From Paracandidimonas soli (GTDB taxonomy: Bacteria > Pseudomonadota > Gammaproteobacteria > Burkholderiales > Burkholderiaceae_B): a stretch of 64,000 nt of DNA. Each line of letters begins with the position of its first letter. Position 1 is the stretch's first letter. The position numbers and the translations under genes were made by a program. The stretch covers positions 62,001 to 126,000 of the forward strand of contig NZ_SMBX01000002.1 of NCBI RefSeq assembly GCF_004342005.1. The letters run 5' to 3'. Of this stretch, positions 17,076-26,236 are shown one piece after another. The notes under the pieces are model-generated. The model saw nothing but the letters and a program-made list of their open reading frames with translations, made no database searches and had not been told where the DNA came from.

Positions 17076-17548
17076 GCGGATTCTCCTTTGTCGCCATGCC
17101 GCCATTGCTCGGTTTTCTCGGTATCGGATTCGCGCTGCTGCACCCAGAACTTTTGCCCGTCCGACAGGGTTTCGCGCTTCCAGAACGGCGCCCTGGTCTT
17201 GAGGGCGTCGATGATGTATTCGCATGCGCGGAAGGCCTCGCCCCGGTGGGCGCTGGCGACCGCCACCAGCACGATCTGCTCGGACAGCGGAAGTTCGCCG
17301 ACGCGATGCACCACGGTGTAGTCCAATACGCTCCAGCGGGCGGCGGCTTCCTGGCAGATGGAGAGGATTTCGTTCTCGCACATGCCGGGATAGTGTTCCA
17401 GGTACAGGCTTTGCGTACCCTGGCCTTGCGCGTAGTCGCGGACGTAGCCGGTGAAGGAGACCAGCGCGCCGGCGTCGCCCGCCGTGCGCTGGCGCAGCGC
17501 GGCGATCTGGTCCGCCACGGAAAAATCGGCAGGGGATACCAGGATCAT
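17072..17548 (-). CDS. moaE: molybdopterin synthase catalytic subunit
   Basis: A 158-residue MoaE, the large subunit of molybdopterin synthase, which with thiocarboxylated MoaD converts cyclic pyranopterin monophosphate to molybdopterin. Family segments include ALVSFTGYVRD, LEHYPGMCENEI, HRVGELPLSEQIVLVAVASAHRGEAF and the C-terminal KTRAPFWKRE, with its catalytic Lys residues. It overlaps moaB by four bases (ATGA) and starts four bases after moaD, so expression is coupled. Confidence 0.96.
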   Translation of the reverse strand: MILVSPADFSVADQIAALRQRTAGDAGALVSFTGYVRDYAQGQGTQSLYLEHYPGMCENEILSICQEAAARWSVLDYTVVHRVGELPLSEQIVLVAVASAHRGEAFRACEYIIDALKTRAPFWKRETLSDGQKFWVQQRESDTEKTEQWRHGDKGESA

Positions 17549-17552
17549 GGCG

Positions 17553-17804
17553 TCAGCCTCCGGTGACCGGATCGAACACGGCGACTTCGTCGCCGGGCTG
17601 CAGCACGCGGTCGTGCGGGCTGTGCTGCTGGTTGACCGCCAGCTTCAGGCGCGAGACGGGCGCCAGCCTGGGATAGCGCGCTTCCAGTTCGCGCAGCCAT
17701 GCGCTGGCGGCGATGGGAGCCGCCAGGGGCCAGGATTCTTCGCGCACGCCGGTCAGTTCGGCGACACGGGCGAAATAGAGTACGTCAAGGGTTGTGCCAT
17801 TCAC
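17553..17804 (-). CDS. moaD: molybdopterin synthase sulfur carrier subunit
   Basis: An 83-residue ubiquitin-fold sulfur carrier. The C-terminus ends VFDPVTGG, the Gly-Gly tail that is adenylylated and thiocarboxylated. NQQHSPHDRVLQPGDEVAVF is the usual region before it. It overlaps the end of moaC by 20 bases and is followed four bases later by moaE. Confidence 0.94.
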   Translation of the reverse strand: MNGTTLDVLYFARVAELTGVREESWPLAAPIAASAWLRELEARYPRLAPVSRLKLAVNQQHSPHDRVLQPGDEVAVFDPVTGG

Positions 17805-18279
17805 CGCTTTTACCTCCGGATTTATAGCTTAGCCTGATGGTTTCGATGACGATGCCCTTGTCGGCGGCCTTGCACATGTCGTAGATGGTCAATGCGGCGA
17901 CGCTGCAGGCGGTCATGGCCTCCATCTCGACGCCGGTCTTGTAGTCGGTGCGGCAGGTGGCGGTGACCGTAATGCTGTGCGTGTAGTCGTCGGGCTGGAA
18001 ATCCACCCCCGCAAAGCTCAGCGGCAGGCTGTGGCACAGAGGGATGAGCTCCGCGCAGCGCTTGGCCGCCAGTATGCCGGCGATGCGCGCAGTGTTCAGC
18101 ACATCGCCCTTGCTGTTGGCCTGGGCGTTGAGCAGGCCGTAGGCCTGCGGGCTCATGCGGACGCGCGCGCTGGCGATGGCCGTGCGCAGCGTGTTCCGCT
18201 TGTCGGCCACATCGACCATGCGGGCATTGCCCGATGCATCGAGGTGCGTCAGGACGGCGGGAGAGGAAGTTTCTGTCAT
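17785..18279 (-). CDS. moaC: cyclic pyranopterin monophosphate synthase
   Basis: A 164-residue MoaC acting with MoaA to form cyclic pyranopterin monophosphate. The signature stretches are MVDVADKRNTLRTAIA, KGDVLNTARIAGILAAKR, ELIPLCHSLPLS, TGVEMEAMTACSVAALTIYDM and the C-terminal KSGGKSGEW. The frame is open further upstream, but the ATG at 18279 (METSS-type start, MTETSS) matches family length. It leads the moaC-D-E-B-moeA unit on the minus strand, divergent from the MFS gene. Confidence 0.96.
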   Translation of the reverse strand: MTETSSPAVLTHLDASGNARMVDVADKRNTLRTAIASARVRMSPQAYGLLNAQANSKGDVLNTARIAGILAAKRCAELIPLCHSLPLSFAGVDFQPDDYTHSITVTATCRTDYKTGVEMEAMTACSVAALTIYDMCKAADKGIVIETIRLSYKSGGKSGEWHNP

Positions 18280-18409
18280 GTTGCAATTGCCGTGATCGCG
18301 GCATCGTCTGTAACGGATGATTATGGTAATAGTACCAAGGCTTGCCGTATGATTGTTGAGTCCTTGGTTGCGGCACATGACCGCGCGCAAATCGCATAGG
18401 AATGCAGTT

Positions 18410-19822
18410 GTGATACGGATGATCCTGGCGTTTTTTTCCCTGTACCTGGCAACGCTGCTGTTGCTGGTCGGTTCGGGCCTGTTCAATACCTATGTCGGCG
18501 TCTACCTGACGTCGCTCTCCGTGTCGGAAATCTGGGTCGGCGCCCTGATGGCGGTCTATTATCTCGGGCTGGTGCTCGGGGCGCGCACCGGCCACAAGCT
18601 GATCATCAAGGTCGGGCATATCCGCGCCTATGCCGCCAGCGCCGCCGTCGTCACGGTGACGGTGCTGTTGCAGGTGCTGATCAGCGAACTGTGGGTCTGG
18701 CTGCTGTTCCGCTTCGTGGCCGGCATGGCCATGGTGACGATGCTCATGGTGCTGGAAAGCTGGCTGAACGAGCAGACGGAAAACCATCAGCGCGGCAAGG
18801 TGTTCGCCTTCTACATGGTGTTCTCGGGGCTGGGCACTGTGCTGGGCCAGCTCACGCTGCCGCTGTTCGGCCAGATGGAGTACGAGCCCCTGGTGTTCGT
18901 CGGCATCTGTTCCGCGCTGTGCCTCATTCCCATTGCGCTGACCGGCCGCCTGCACCCCGCGCTGCAAGTGCCCGCGCCGTTGAATGTGCGCTATTACCTC
19001 AATCGCGTGCCGGTCTCGCTGACGGTTCTTTTCATTGCGGGCATGATCACCGGCGCCTTCTACGGCCTGGCACCCGTGTTCATCGTGCGCCAGGAGGTCT
19101 CCAGCGAGCAGGTGGCGCTGTTCCTGGCTTCGGCGGTGGCGGCGGGCCTGGTGTCGCAATGGCCCATGGGCTGGCTGGCCGATCGCGTCAACCGCGCGGA
19201 CATGATACGGATCAATGCGGTCATCCTGACCCTGCTCGCCATTCCTCTGTGGGGGTGGTGGAGCGCGCCGTTCTGGGCGCTGATCGCGCTTGCGTGCATG
19301 CTGGGCGTGCTGCAGTTCACGCTTTATCCTCTGGGGGCCGCCTTCGCCAACGACAATGTCGATCCGGACCGCCGGGTTGGCCTGAGCGCCATCCTGCTGA
19401 TGGTGTACGGCCTGGGAGCCTGTATCGGGCCGCTGCTGGCGGGCATGCTCATGCAGCAGTTCAATCCCAACGCGCTGTACATCTTCACGTCTTTGTGCGC
19501 GGGTGTTCTTGCCGTGTTCGTGCGCACGCAGCACATCTCCGGAGACCATCTCAGCCAGGATGCTCCCACGAGCTTCGTGCCCATGCCGGATACCTTGCAG
19601 AGCTCGCCCATTGCATCGGTGCTGGATCCGCGCGTCGATATGGAGCACGATGTATCGCACGAGCCGGTTCCGGAAGAGCTGCTTGCGCCGGACGGCGACG
19701 CCGGCTCCCAGGAGCCGGAGGAGCATCCCCCGGCAGGAGAGGGCGAGGACCCGTCAGCGGGGAATCAGCAGCAGGATGGCGCCGATGGCCAGGGCGATGC
19801 CCAGCGCGTTCACCCAGGATAG
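18410..19822 (+). CDS. major facilitator superfamily transporter
   Basis: A 470-residue MFS permease with about twelve hydrophobic helices across roughly the first 390 residues. It has an AVYYLGLVLGARTGHKLI loop at the A-like motif position and a matching SQWPMGWLADRVNRADMIR in the second half. It resembles the YcaD-like sugar/drug MFS group. The last 75-80 residues are hydrophilic, acidic and Pro-rich (ELLAPDGDAGSQEPEEHPPAGEGED) and probably cytoplasmic. The GTG at 18410 has AGGA at suitable spacing; an ATG at 18419 is possible. The tail-coding region overlaps the convergent EamA gene by 69 bases. The substrate is unknown. Confidence 0.88.
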   Translation: MIRMILAFFSLYLATLLLLVGSGLFNTYVGVYLTSLSVSEIWVGALMAVYYLGLVLGARTGHKLIIKVGHIRAYAASAAVVTVTVLLQVLISELWVWLLFRFVAGMAMVTMLMVLESWLNEQTENHQRGKVFAFYMVFSGLGTVLGQLTLPLFGQMEYEPLVFVGICSALCLIPIALTGRLHPALQVPAPLNVRYYLNRVPVSLTVLFIAGMITGAFYGLAPVFIVRQEVSSEQVALFLASAVAAGLVSQWPMGWLADRVNRADMIRINAVILTLLAIPLWGWWSAPFWALIALACMLGVLQFTLYPLGAAFANDNVDPDRRVGLSAILLMVYGLGACIGPLLAGMLMQQFNPNALYIFTSLCAGVLAVFVRTQHISGDHLSQDAPTSFVPMPDTLQSSPIASVLDPRVDMEHDVSHEPVPEELLAPDGDAGSQEPEEHPPAGEGEDPSAGNQQQDGADGQGDAQRVHPG

Positions 19823-20614
19823 CTTTTCCCGGAAGAGGCCTGCGCCGACCAGCGTGCCCAGTGAAATGACGCCGATGTTCATCGCGGAAAACACCAGCGT
19901 CGGGTTTTCCGGGAAGACCTGGTGGGCGCGGATGTAGAAGTAGATATTGCCGAAGTTCAGCAGGCCGAGCGCCAGGCCGGCCACGATGTTGCGTCGCGCC
20001 CACTGAGTGCGGCGAATCGTCAGCCAGGCGAAGATCAGGATGCCAGCCAGCACGAAGGCGGTGAACAGGCTGCTGGGGAAGGCCGCGCCGCTTTTCGCCA
20101 GTTGCTTGAACATGATGTCGATCACGCCGTAGCCGAACCAGACGCCCAGTAGGACGAGGATGGCGGTGTAGCTTGGGGTTGCCGCCGCCTCCGCATTCTG
20201 GTTCTGCCTCGGACGCAGCAGCAGGCAGACCAGGGCGACCAGCGCCGTGACTATGCCCAGGGCCTTGGATTGCGTCAGGGTTTCCTGGAAGATCACGAAC
20301 GAAGCGATCAGCGGCAGGAACAGGGACAGCCGCTGTGCCGCGTCGCTGAGTACGATGCCCGCGTGGCGCACGGCGGCGGCCATGATCAGGAATACGGACG
20401 GCAGCAGAAAGCCCAGTGCAGCCAGGATCCACCACGGCGTGGCCGGCGCCAGCAGCGAGGCGGGATCGGGCCGCAGGATGAAAAAGCACAGCGATGCCGC
20501 CACGACATAATTGACGGCGATGGCCTGGGCCACATCGATCTGCTGCTTGCGGGCAATCTTGAGCAGTACGGAGACGGCGACGCTGCACAGGATGCTGGTG
20601 AAAAGGATCAGCAT
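19754..20614 (-). CDS. EamA/DMT-type transporter
   Basis: A 286-residue drug/metabolite transporter family protein with about ten membrane helices arranged as two EamA repeats. The second repeat opens with TPSYTAILVLLGVWFGYGVIDIMFKQ and closes with ISLGTLVGAGLFREKLSWVNALGIALAIGAILLL, the usual pattern. It could export or import a small metabolite. It lies directly downstream of bioB (22 bases) on the same strand, so a link to biotin or its precursors is possible but only positional. Its 3' end overlaps the convergent MFS gene. Confidence 0.88.
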   Translation of the reverse strand: MLILFTSILCSVAVSVLLKIARKQQIDVAQAIAVNYVVAASLCFFILRPDPASLLAPATPWWILAALGFLLPSVFLIMAAAVRHAGIVLSDAAQRLSLFLPLIASFVIFQETLTQSKALGIVTALVALVCLLLRPRQNQNAEAAATPSYTAILVLLGVWFGYGVIDIMFKQLAKSGAAFPSSLFTAFVLAGILIFAWLTIRRTQWARRNIVAGLALGLLNFGNIYFYIRAHQVFPENPTLVFSAMNIGVISLGTLVGAGLFREKLSWVNALGIALAIGAILLLIPR

Positions 20615-20635
20615 GGAATGATTCTCTTGGTATGG

Positions 20636-21643
20636 TTAGTGGCGATGAGCGCTGCTGCGCAGCCCCAGGCGCTCGAACAATTGGCGGTCGCTGTCTTCCA
20701 GCGGGTTTTCCGTCGTCAGCAGGCGTTCGCCATAGAAAATGGAGTTGGCTCCAGCCAGGAAACAGAGTGCCTGCAAGCTGTCGTCCATGTTTTCGCGGCC
20801 GGCGGAAAGCCGAACGACGGCCTTGGGCATGGCGATGCGCGTTACGGCGATGGTGCGCACGAATTCGAACGGATCGATGTCTTCCGCGTGCTCCAGCGGC
20901 GTGCCTGCGACCTTGACCAGGTTGTTGATGGGGACGGATTCGGGATAGGGGTCGAGGTTGGCCAGCTGCGAGATCAGGCCAGCGCGCTCGCGGCGCGATT
21001 CGCCCAGGCCGACGATGCCGCCGCAGCAGACGTTCAGGCCGGCATTACGCACGCGTTCCAGGGTGTCAAGGCGGTCCTGGTAGGTCCGGGTGGAGATGAT
21101 GGTTCCGTAGAATTCCGGAGATGTGTCCAGGTTGTGGTTGTAGTAGTCCAGTCCGGCGTCGCGCAGCGCTTCCGCCTGGCCGTCCTTCAGCATGCCGAGG
21201 GTGACACAGGTTTCCATGCCCATCGCCTTGACGGCGCGCACCATCTCCATCACGGAGTCCAGCTGTCTTGCCGTGGGAGAGCGCCAGGCGGCTCCCATGC
21301 AGAAGCGCTCCGCGCCTCGCTCCTTTGCCTGGCGAGCGGCTTCCAGCACGTCTTCGATGGGCAGGAGAGCTTCCTTTTCCATGCCGGTATCGTAAGCAGA
21401 GGATTGCGGGCAATAGGCGCAGTCTTCGGAACAGCCGCCGGTTTTGATGGACAGCAGGCTGGAGAGCTGGATCGTGTTCGGATCGTGGTGCTGACGGTGG
21501 ACGGTCTGTGCTTGATGGAGCAGGTCGTTGAACGGCAGGGCATACAGCGCCAGCAGCTTGCTGACTGTCCAGCGGGAAGAGGCGCCGGCCTGTACCGTGC
21601 CGGAACGGGGGCGTTGAACGGGAATTTCCAGTAAAGCGGACAT
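20636..21643 (-). CDS. bioB: biotin synthase
   Basis: A 335-residue radical-SAM enzyme that inserts sulfur into dethiobiotin. The cluster motif [24 protein letters not shown] and the [13 protein letters not shown] segment are classic BioB. The SAM cluster and the Cys/Arg ligands of the second cluster are present. The frame is open back to 21727, but the ATG at 21643 has AAGGAAA about 7 bases upstream and gives family length. No other bio gene is in the window. No BirA-type palindrome was recognised upstream. Confidence 0.96.
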   Translation of the reverse strand: MSALLEIPVQRPRSGTVQAGASSRWTVSKLLALYALPFNDLLHQAQTVHRQHHDPNTIQLSSLLSIKTGGCSEDCAYCPQSSAYDTGMEKEALLPIEDVLEAARQAKERGAERFCMGAAWRSPTARQLDSVMEMVRAVKAMGMETCVTLGMLKDGQAEALRDAGLDYYNHNLDTSPEFYGTIISTRTYQDRLDTLERVRNAGLNVCCGGIVGLGESRRERAGLISQLANLDPYPESVPINNLVKVAGTPLEHAEDIDPFEFVRTIAVTRIAMPKAVVRLSAGRENMDDSLQALCFLAGANSIFYGERLLTTENPLEDSDRQLFERLGLRSSAHRH

Positions 21644-21950
21644 GCGCGGTTTCCTTGATGCGGGACGGTTGCATGAGTGATCAAGCCGCGAATGGTAGAT
21701 ACGGATTTTCCCCGTGGCAATATCCAAATGTTTTTATATTCCTTTATTTTTCTACAATAATCTTTCAATTTCCTGTATTTTTGGTTTATCGTTTGTGAAG
21801 TCGGATGCTCTTCGCGAGAATGCGCCCAGGGCGCGAAATTGCATCAAAATGAAACAATCCAATCTGGCCCGACGCCTGTCACAAGTGATTTACTATATGC
21901 CGCGTCGGGCGCATCGATGGACGTCGGGCTTTTTGAAGAAGGGGTGAGAT
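21644..21950. other. gene-free, AT-rich intergenic region between bioB and nfeD
   Basis: About 307 bases separate the divergent bioB and nfeD starts. The part from about 21715 to 21800 is strikingly AT-rich for this genome and probably holds both promoters. A 77-codon frame here shows no family resemblance and no ribosome site, so I do not call a gene. Confidence 0.6.
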
Positions 21951-22388
21951 ATGGCCTGGATCTGGCTGGGATTGGCACTGCTCGTGCTGGTCGCCGAATT
22001 GCTGTCGGGCACGATATTCCTGCTGTTCGTCAGCCTGGGAATGCTCCTGCCCGGGCTCGTGCTGTTCTTCAGGCCGGAGCTGCCGTTTTCCATCCAGCTG
22101 CTGATGTTCAGCGTGATCGTGCTCATCGGCCTTGTGGTTTATATGCGTTCGCGCAAGCGCAAGCGTTTTCGCGAGGACAACAGCCTCAATTCGCCGGACG
22201 TAGGCAAGCTGGTCGAAGTCAAGGAAGAGGGCAATCGCGCCAGCTATCGGGGCTCGGGCTGGGACGTGATGCTGGACGGATCCCCGGAGCCTCTCAAGCC
22301 GGGTCGCTACCGCATCGTCGAGGTGCGTGGGACCGTGCTCATCGTCGCGTACCCGCAGGCGGACAACACGTCCGCCAATGCACGATGA
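21951..22388 (+). CDS. NfeD-family membrane protein
   Basis: A 145-residue NfeD1b-type protein. Two or three N-terminal membrane helices (WIWLGLALLVLVAELLSGTIFLLFVSLGMLL and IQLLMFSVIVLIGLVVYM) are followed by a small OB-fold domain from about residue 75 (VGKLVEVKEEGN to VVEV/VRGTVLIVAYP). Such proteins pair with SPFH/stomatin proteins in membrane microdomains. The SPFH gene begins about 100 bases downstream on the same strand, which fits. The ATG follows GGGGTGAG closely. Confidence 0.9.
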   Translation: MAWIWLGLALLVLVAELLSGTIFLLFVSLGMLLPGLVLFFRPELPFSIQLLMFSVIVLIGLVVYMRSRKRKRFREDNSLNSPDVGKLVEVKEEGNRASYRGSGWDVMLDGSPEPLKPGRYRIVEVRGTVLIVAYPQADNTSANAR

Positions 22389-22490
22389 CGCGCCGGATGC
22401 GGGATTTTCCGCCGGCGCATGGCGTGGGCGAAAGCTGGCGCAGGCTGGGGCGTTCGCCCTGTGCCATTTGATTTTCAGGGAGATGTATCC

Positions 22491-23447
22491 ATGTTCTATT
22501 TCTATGATTCCGCTACAGTCACCTTGCTGGTGCTCGGATTTCTCGCGGTGCTGGTGCTGTTCAAGTCCATCTGCATCGTTCCGCAGCAAAGCGCCTGGGT
22601 GATCGAACGCCTGGGCAAGTTCGACCGGGTTCTTCAGGCCGGGCCTGGGTTCATCATTCCGTTCATCGACCGCGTCGCATACAAGCACAGCCTGAAGGAA
22701 ATTCCGCTGGACGTGCCGAGCCAGGTCTGCATCACGCGCGACAACACGCAATTGCAGGTCGACGGCATCCTGTATTTCCAGGTGACCGATCCCAGGATGG
22801 CGTCCTACGGATCGTCCAACTACATCAATGCGGTGACGCAGCTGGCGCAGACGGCGCTGCGCTCGGCCATCGGCAAGATGGAGCTGGACAAGACCTTCGA
22901 AGAGCGCGACATGATCAATGCGGCCGTCATCGCCGCGCTGGACGAGGCGGCGCTGAACTGGGGCGTGAAAGTGCTGCGCTACGAGATCAAGGACCTGACC
23001 CCGCCCAACGAGATCCTGCGCGCCATGCAGGCCCAGATCACGGCGGAGCGCGAGAAGCGCGCATTGATCGCCGCGTCGGAAGGGCGCAGGCAGGAACAGA
23101 TCAACATCGCCACTGGTGAGCGCGAGGCTGCCATTGCCCGCTCCGAGGGGGAAAAGCAGGCGCAGATCAACCAGGCCCAGGGCCAGGCGACGGCCATCCG
23201 CGAAATCGCCGATGCCACGGCCATGTCCATCCAGAAAGTGGGGTCTTCCATCGTGCAGAACGGCGGCATCGAAGCAGTCAATCTGCAGGTGGCCGAGCGT
23301 TATGTGGAAGCCTTCAGCGAGGTGGCCAAGAAGGGCAATACCCTGATCCTGCCCGCAAACCTTGGGGATGTCGGCAGCCTGATCGCCTCGGCCATGACTG
23401 TGGTCAAGTCGGTCAAGGACAAGGAAGGAAGCGCGCAGCGCCCGTAA
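22491..23447 (+). CDS. SPFH/stomatin-like membrane protein (QmcA-like)
   Basis: A 318-residue SPFH-domain protein with one N-terminal membrane helix (VTLLVLGFLAVLVLFKSICIV). The prohibitin-like domain starts at PQQSAWVIERLGKFDRV. The long Ala/Glu-rich coiled coil at about 200-265 (ITAEREKRALIAASEGRRQEQ onward) is the family's oligomerisation region. It resembles E. coli QmcA and slipin-2 proteins and pairs with the upstream NfeD gene. It likely scaffolds membrane complexes or proteases. The ATG at 22491 is preceded by AGGGAG; an in-frame start at 22419 would add an unlikely leader. Confidence 0.94.
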   Translation: MFYFYDSATVTLLVLGFLAVLVLFKSICIVPQQSAWVIERLGKFDRVLQAGPGFIIPFIDRVAYKHSLKEIPLDVPSQVCITRDNTQLQVDGILYFQVTDPRMASYGSSNYINAVTQLAQTALRSAIGKMELDKTFEERDMINAAVIAALDEAALNWGVKVLRYEIKDLTPPNEILRAMQAQITAEREKRALIAASEGRRQEQINIATGEREAAIARSEGEKQAQINQAQGQATAIREIADATAMSIQKVGSSIVQNGGIEAVNLQVAERYVEAFSEVAKKGNTLILPANLGDVGSLIASAMTVVKSVKDKEGSAQRP

Positions 23448-23467
23448 TCGGACGCTGGAAATCTGGT

Positions 23468-23508
23468 TCGGGCAAGGCATGCGTCATGCGGCCTTGCCCG
23501 ATTTTTTT
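23468..23508 (+). terminator. Rho-independent terminator after the SPFH gene
   Basis: An 11-base stem (TCGGGCAAGGC with its complement) is followed by seven T. It follows the SPFH stop by about 20 bases and touches the stop codon of the convergent exporter gene, so it may work in both directions. Confidence 0.85.
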
Positions 23509-24145
23509 ATCCAATCCCGCCAAATGCCAATGTCAGCGCCAGCGCGGCCATGACGAGCGCGATGAGACCGTCCAGCACCCGCCATGCGCGAGGATTGGAA
23601 AACAGCGGTGCAAGCATGCGCGAGCCGGCTCCCAGCACCAGCAGCCAGACCAGGCTGGCCATCACGGTTCCCAGGGCGAAGGCCAGGCGCGCGTCCGCAA
23701 AGCTCTGCGCCAGCGAACCCACTACCATCATGTCGAGCCAGAAATGCGGATTGAGCAGGCTGAACCCTATGGCTCCCAGCAGCGCGGCGCGGCGCGAGGA
23801 CAAGGCCCGGCTTGAGTCCGGCGATATCGCGCTGGGCGTGCGCAATGCCCGGCGGGCGGACTGAAATGCATACCAGCTCAGGAAGGCGACCCCGAACCAG
23901 AGCACGAATCCGGTCAGCCAGGGAGCCAGGCGGGTGATTGCCTGCAGGCCAAGCACGCTGCCGAAGATGAAGATCGCGTCGATCAGCGCGCAGACGGCAA
24001 GAATGCTGAACAGGTGGGAGCGCATGAGCCCCTGGCGCAGGATGAAGGCGCTTTGCGCCCCGACGACGGCGAACAGGCCCAGGCCGGTCGCGATGCCGCT
24101 CGCCCATGCGGACGCCATGGAAGGAGAAAGAATCAGCGGAAACAT
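23507..24145 (-). CDS. LysE/ArgO-type amino-acid exporter
   Basis: A 212-residue LysE superfamily exporter, probably exporting arginine and/or lysine. It has six hydrophobic segments. The N-terminal GLGLFAVVGAQSAFILRQGL and the mid-protein GFSLLNPHFWLDMMV (the conserved NPxxxLD-like stretch) are characteristic of the ArgO/LysE branch. It is divergent from an ArgP/LysG-type LysR regulator across about 200 bases, the classic arrangement in which the regulator activates the exporter when basic amino acids accumulate. Confidence 0.93.
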   Translation of the reverse strand: MFPLILSPSMASAWASGIATGLGLFAVVGAQSAFILRQGLMRSHLFSILAVCALIDAIFIFGSVLGLQAITRLAPWLTGFVLWFGVAFLSWYAFQSARRALRTPSAISPDSSRALSSRRAALLGAIGFSLLNPHFWLDMMVVGSLAQSFADARLAFALGTVMASLVWLLVLGAGSRMLAPLFSNPRAWRVLDGLIALVMAALALTLAFGGIG

Positions 24146-24348
24146 GTGATCGTCCGATTAAAGAGTACAAAAGCCCCCGCGCCGCGTTTTCAGCAGCGAT
24201 GGATGCCGGGTACAAGGTGGAAGGGGCTGCGTGACGCTGTCCGAATGAGGGAACTGTTGCAAAAACCGCAGCCAAGGCCATATTTTTGTGGATACGGCAT
24301 ATAAAATAAAGCTAATTAATCTTAACTATATGAAGAAAAGCTAAATAT

Positions 24349-25245
24349 ATGAAGATAGACCACGGAAACCTCAAGGCGCTGGCCGCAGTCGTGCGGGAAG
24401 GCAGCTTCGAGCGCGCGGCGGCTGTGCTCAATGTCACGCCTTCCGCGGTGTCGCAGCGCGTGAAAGCACTGGAGGAACGCATGGGCCGCCTGCTGGTCCG
24501 GCGCACCGTGCCAGCGGCTGCGACCGAGGACGGTCAGGTGCTGGTCCACCTGGCCGAGCAGACGGCGCTGCTGGAGCACGACGCCTTGAATCGTCTGGGC
24601 CTGGGGGACGAGGCGGAGGGCGCCTGCATTTCCGTGGCGGTCAATCACGACAGTCTGGAAACCTGGTTCATGAAAGCGGCCCAGCTGTTTTCCAGCCGCG
24701 CTTCCGCCACGCTGGAGATGTATTCCGAGGACCAGGACCATACCGACACGCTGTTGCGCAATGGCGCGGTGCTGGGGGCCGTCACATCCAGAAGCGAGCC
24801 GGTCCAGGGCTGTCGTGCCTATTCGCTCGGGCGCATGCGCTACGTCGCCTGCTGCTCGCCGGATTTCCATGCGCGCTATTTCAATGGCGGCGTCAATGCG
24901 CGCACACTGGCCGTCGCGCCTGTGCTGGTCTTCAGCCGCAAGGACGCCATGCAGGCCAACTTTGCCCGCAGGATCATGCGCAACGCTCCGTGGAAGCCGC
25001 CCGTATGGTGGGTGCCGTCTTCCCGCGCGTTCGTCCAGGCCACGCTGGGCGGCATCGGCTGGACGATGAATCCGCTGCCTCTGGTGCAGGAATACCTGGA
25101 CAGCGGGCGAGTGGTCCTGCTGCGTTCCCGGGCTTGGGAGGACGTCCCTCTATACTGGCAGCACTGGCGCGTCAACTCGGCGGCAATGGATCAGTTGACG
25201 GAGGCGGTGCTGGAAGCGGCGAAGGGGCTTGTAAAAGGGCGCTGA
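24349..25245 (+). CDS. argP: LysR regulator of the ArgP/LysG type
   Basis: A 298-residue LysR protein. The N-terminus MKIDHGNLKALAAVVREGSFERAA with LNVTPSAVSQRVKALEERMGRLLVRR closely follows ArgP/LysG. The effector domain is entered around CISVAVNHDSLETWF and contains the typical ADGAVTS-like stretch (GAVLGAVTSRSEPVQGC). The divergent LysE-type gene supports control of basic amino-acid export. The upstream 200 bases are AT-rich close to the start (24285-24348) and must hold the shared operator region. The symbol is by similarity of protein and context. Confidence 0.9.
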   Translation: MKIDHGNLKALAAVVREGSFERAAAVLNVTPSAVSQRVKALEERMGRLLVRRTVPAAATEDGQVLVHLAEQTALLEHDALNRLGLGDEAEGACISVAVNHDSLETWFMKAAQLFSSRASATLEMYSEDQDHTDTLLRNGAVLGAVTSRSEPVQGCRAYSLGRMRYVACCSPDFHARYFNGGVNARTLAVAPVLVFSRKDAMQANFARRIMRNAPWKPPVWWVPSSRAFVQATLGGIGWTMNPLPLVQEYLDSGRVVLLRSRAWEDVPLYWQHWRVNSAAMDQLTEAVLEAAKGLVKGR

Positions 25246-25308
25246 AGAAGAAACGCGAGCCCATGCCGTGCACGGTTCTTTGAAGCGCTTGCCGCGGGCG
25301 CGGAGCGT

Positions 25309-26088
25309 TCAATTGCCTGGCGCTTTGCCGCCTTCGATATCGTTTCCCGACAAGACACGAGTGATGCTGGCGGCCTCGCGGCAGACGATTTCGATCAGCA
25401 GACGGCGGTCCTGTTCGTAGCGCCATGTGGGAGCGCCCAGATTGAGGGCGGCAATGACTCTGCCGTCGGTGCCGAAGATAGGCGCCGACGCGCCCGACGC
25501 GCCTTCCACATTGGCATCCATGACTTCGGCATAGCCGTCCTTGCGTATCTTTGCCAGCCATTGCCGGATGGCTTCGGGATCGGTCTGCGTGCGCGAGGTG
25601 ACTTTGACCAGGCGATGCGGCTGCAGCCATCGCTTCAGATCGTGTTCGGGCGAATGCGCCATGATGGCCAGCCCCATCGATGTGCAATGCAGCGGCCTGG
25701 GATGGTCCAGCGATGCGTCGTACCGGACTTCCTTGGGGCTGACGGCCTTCGCCAGATACTGCACATTGCCTTCTCCCGTCAGCGAGCCGATGAATGCCGA
25801 TTCCAGGCTTTCCTGCGCCATCCTGGACAGAATCGGCGCGGCGATGCCCAGCAGCCTGGTGCGCAGCCCCCCCACCCATCCTCCTCGCAGCTCCGGCGGC
25901 AGCGTGTAGCCGTTTTCATCGCGCAGCAGATAGCCCCGGCCGGTCAGGGTCAGCAGCAAGGCTTGCGCGCTGCTTTTGGGGATATCCAGTTTCCTGGCTA
26001 CCTCCGTCACGCCCATTGGCTCGGTGGCGGCGGAGAACAGTTCCAGAAGATCGAGAACGCGAGTCGCGGATTTGACATGGTCATTCAT
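25309..26088 (-). CDS. IclR-family transcriptional regulator
   Basis: A 259-residue IclR regulator. The N-terminal winged helix (VKSATRVLDLLELFSAATEPMGVTEVARKLDIPKSSAQALLLTL) is followed by the effector-binding domain with LHCTSMGLAIMAH and the C-terminal GASGASAPIFGTDGRVIAALNL. The ATG at 26088 is used; an upstream ATG at 26142 is in frame but adds a leader without family similarity. It is divergent from the DapA-like/Bug gene pair and probably controls it in response to the pathway substrate. Confidence 0.9.
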   Translation of the reverse strand: MNDHVKSATRVLDLLELFSAATEPMGVTEVARKLDIPKSSAQALLLTLTGRGYLLRDENGYTLPPELRGGWVGGLRTRLLGIAAPILSRMAQESLESAFIGSLTGEGNVQYLAKAVSPKEVRYDASLDHPRPLHCTSMGLAIMAHSPEHDLKRWLQPHRLVKVTSRTQTDPEAIRQWLAKIRKDGYAEVMDANVEGASGASAPIFGTDGRVIAALNLGAPTWRYEQDRRLLIEIVCREAASITRVLSGNDIEGGKAPGN

Positions 26089-26236
26089 GAAAAGACGTCC
26101 ATTGCGGACCTGGGAAAACAGGCCTAGAATGTTTATGTTCATAAACTATAGTTTATATATGTGAACAAAGCAAGTGGCCTGTTGGCTGTGGGCCGCTTTT
26201 TTCGATCAAACCATCATTGTTGCGAGGAATACGGGT

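Noticed and set aside
17822-19726. 634-codon minus-strand frame opposite the MFS gene
   Set aside because: Composition (His/Arg/Gln-rich) and overlap with moaC and the MFS gene show it to be a shadow frame.
21644-21950. BirA operator ahead of bioB
   Set aside because: No TTGTAAACC-type dyad with suitable spacing was seen in the AT-rich gap.
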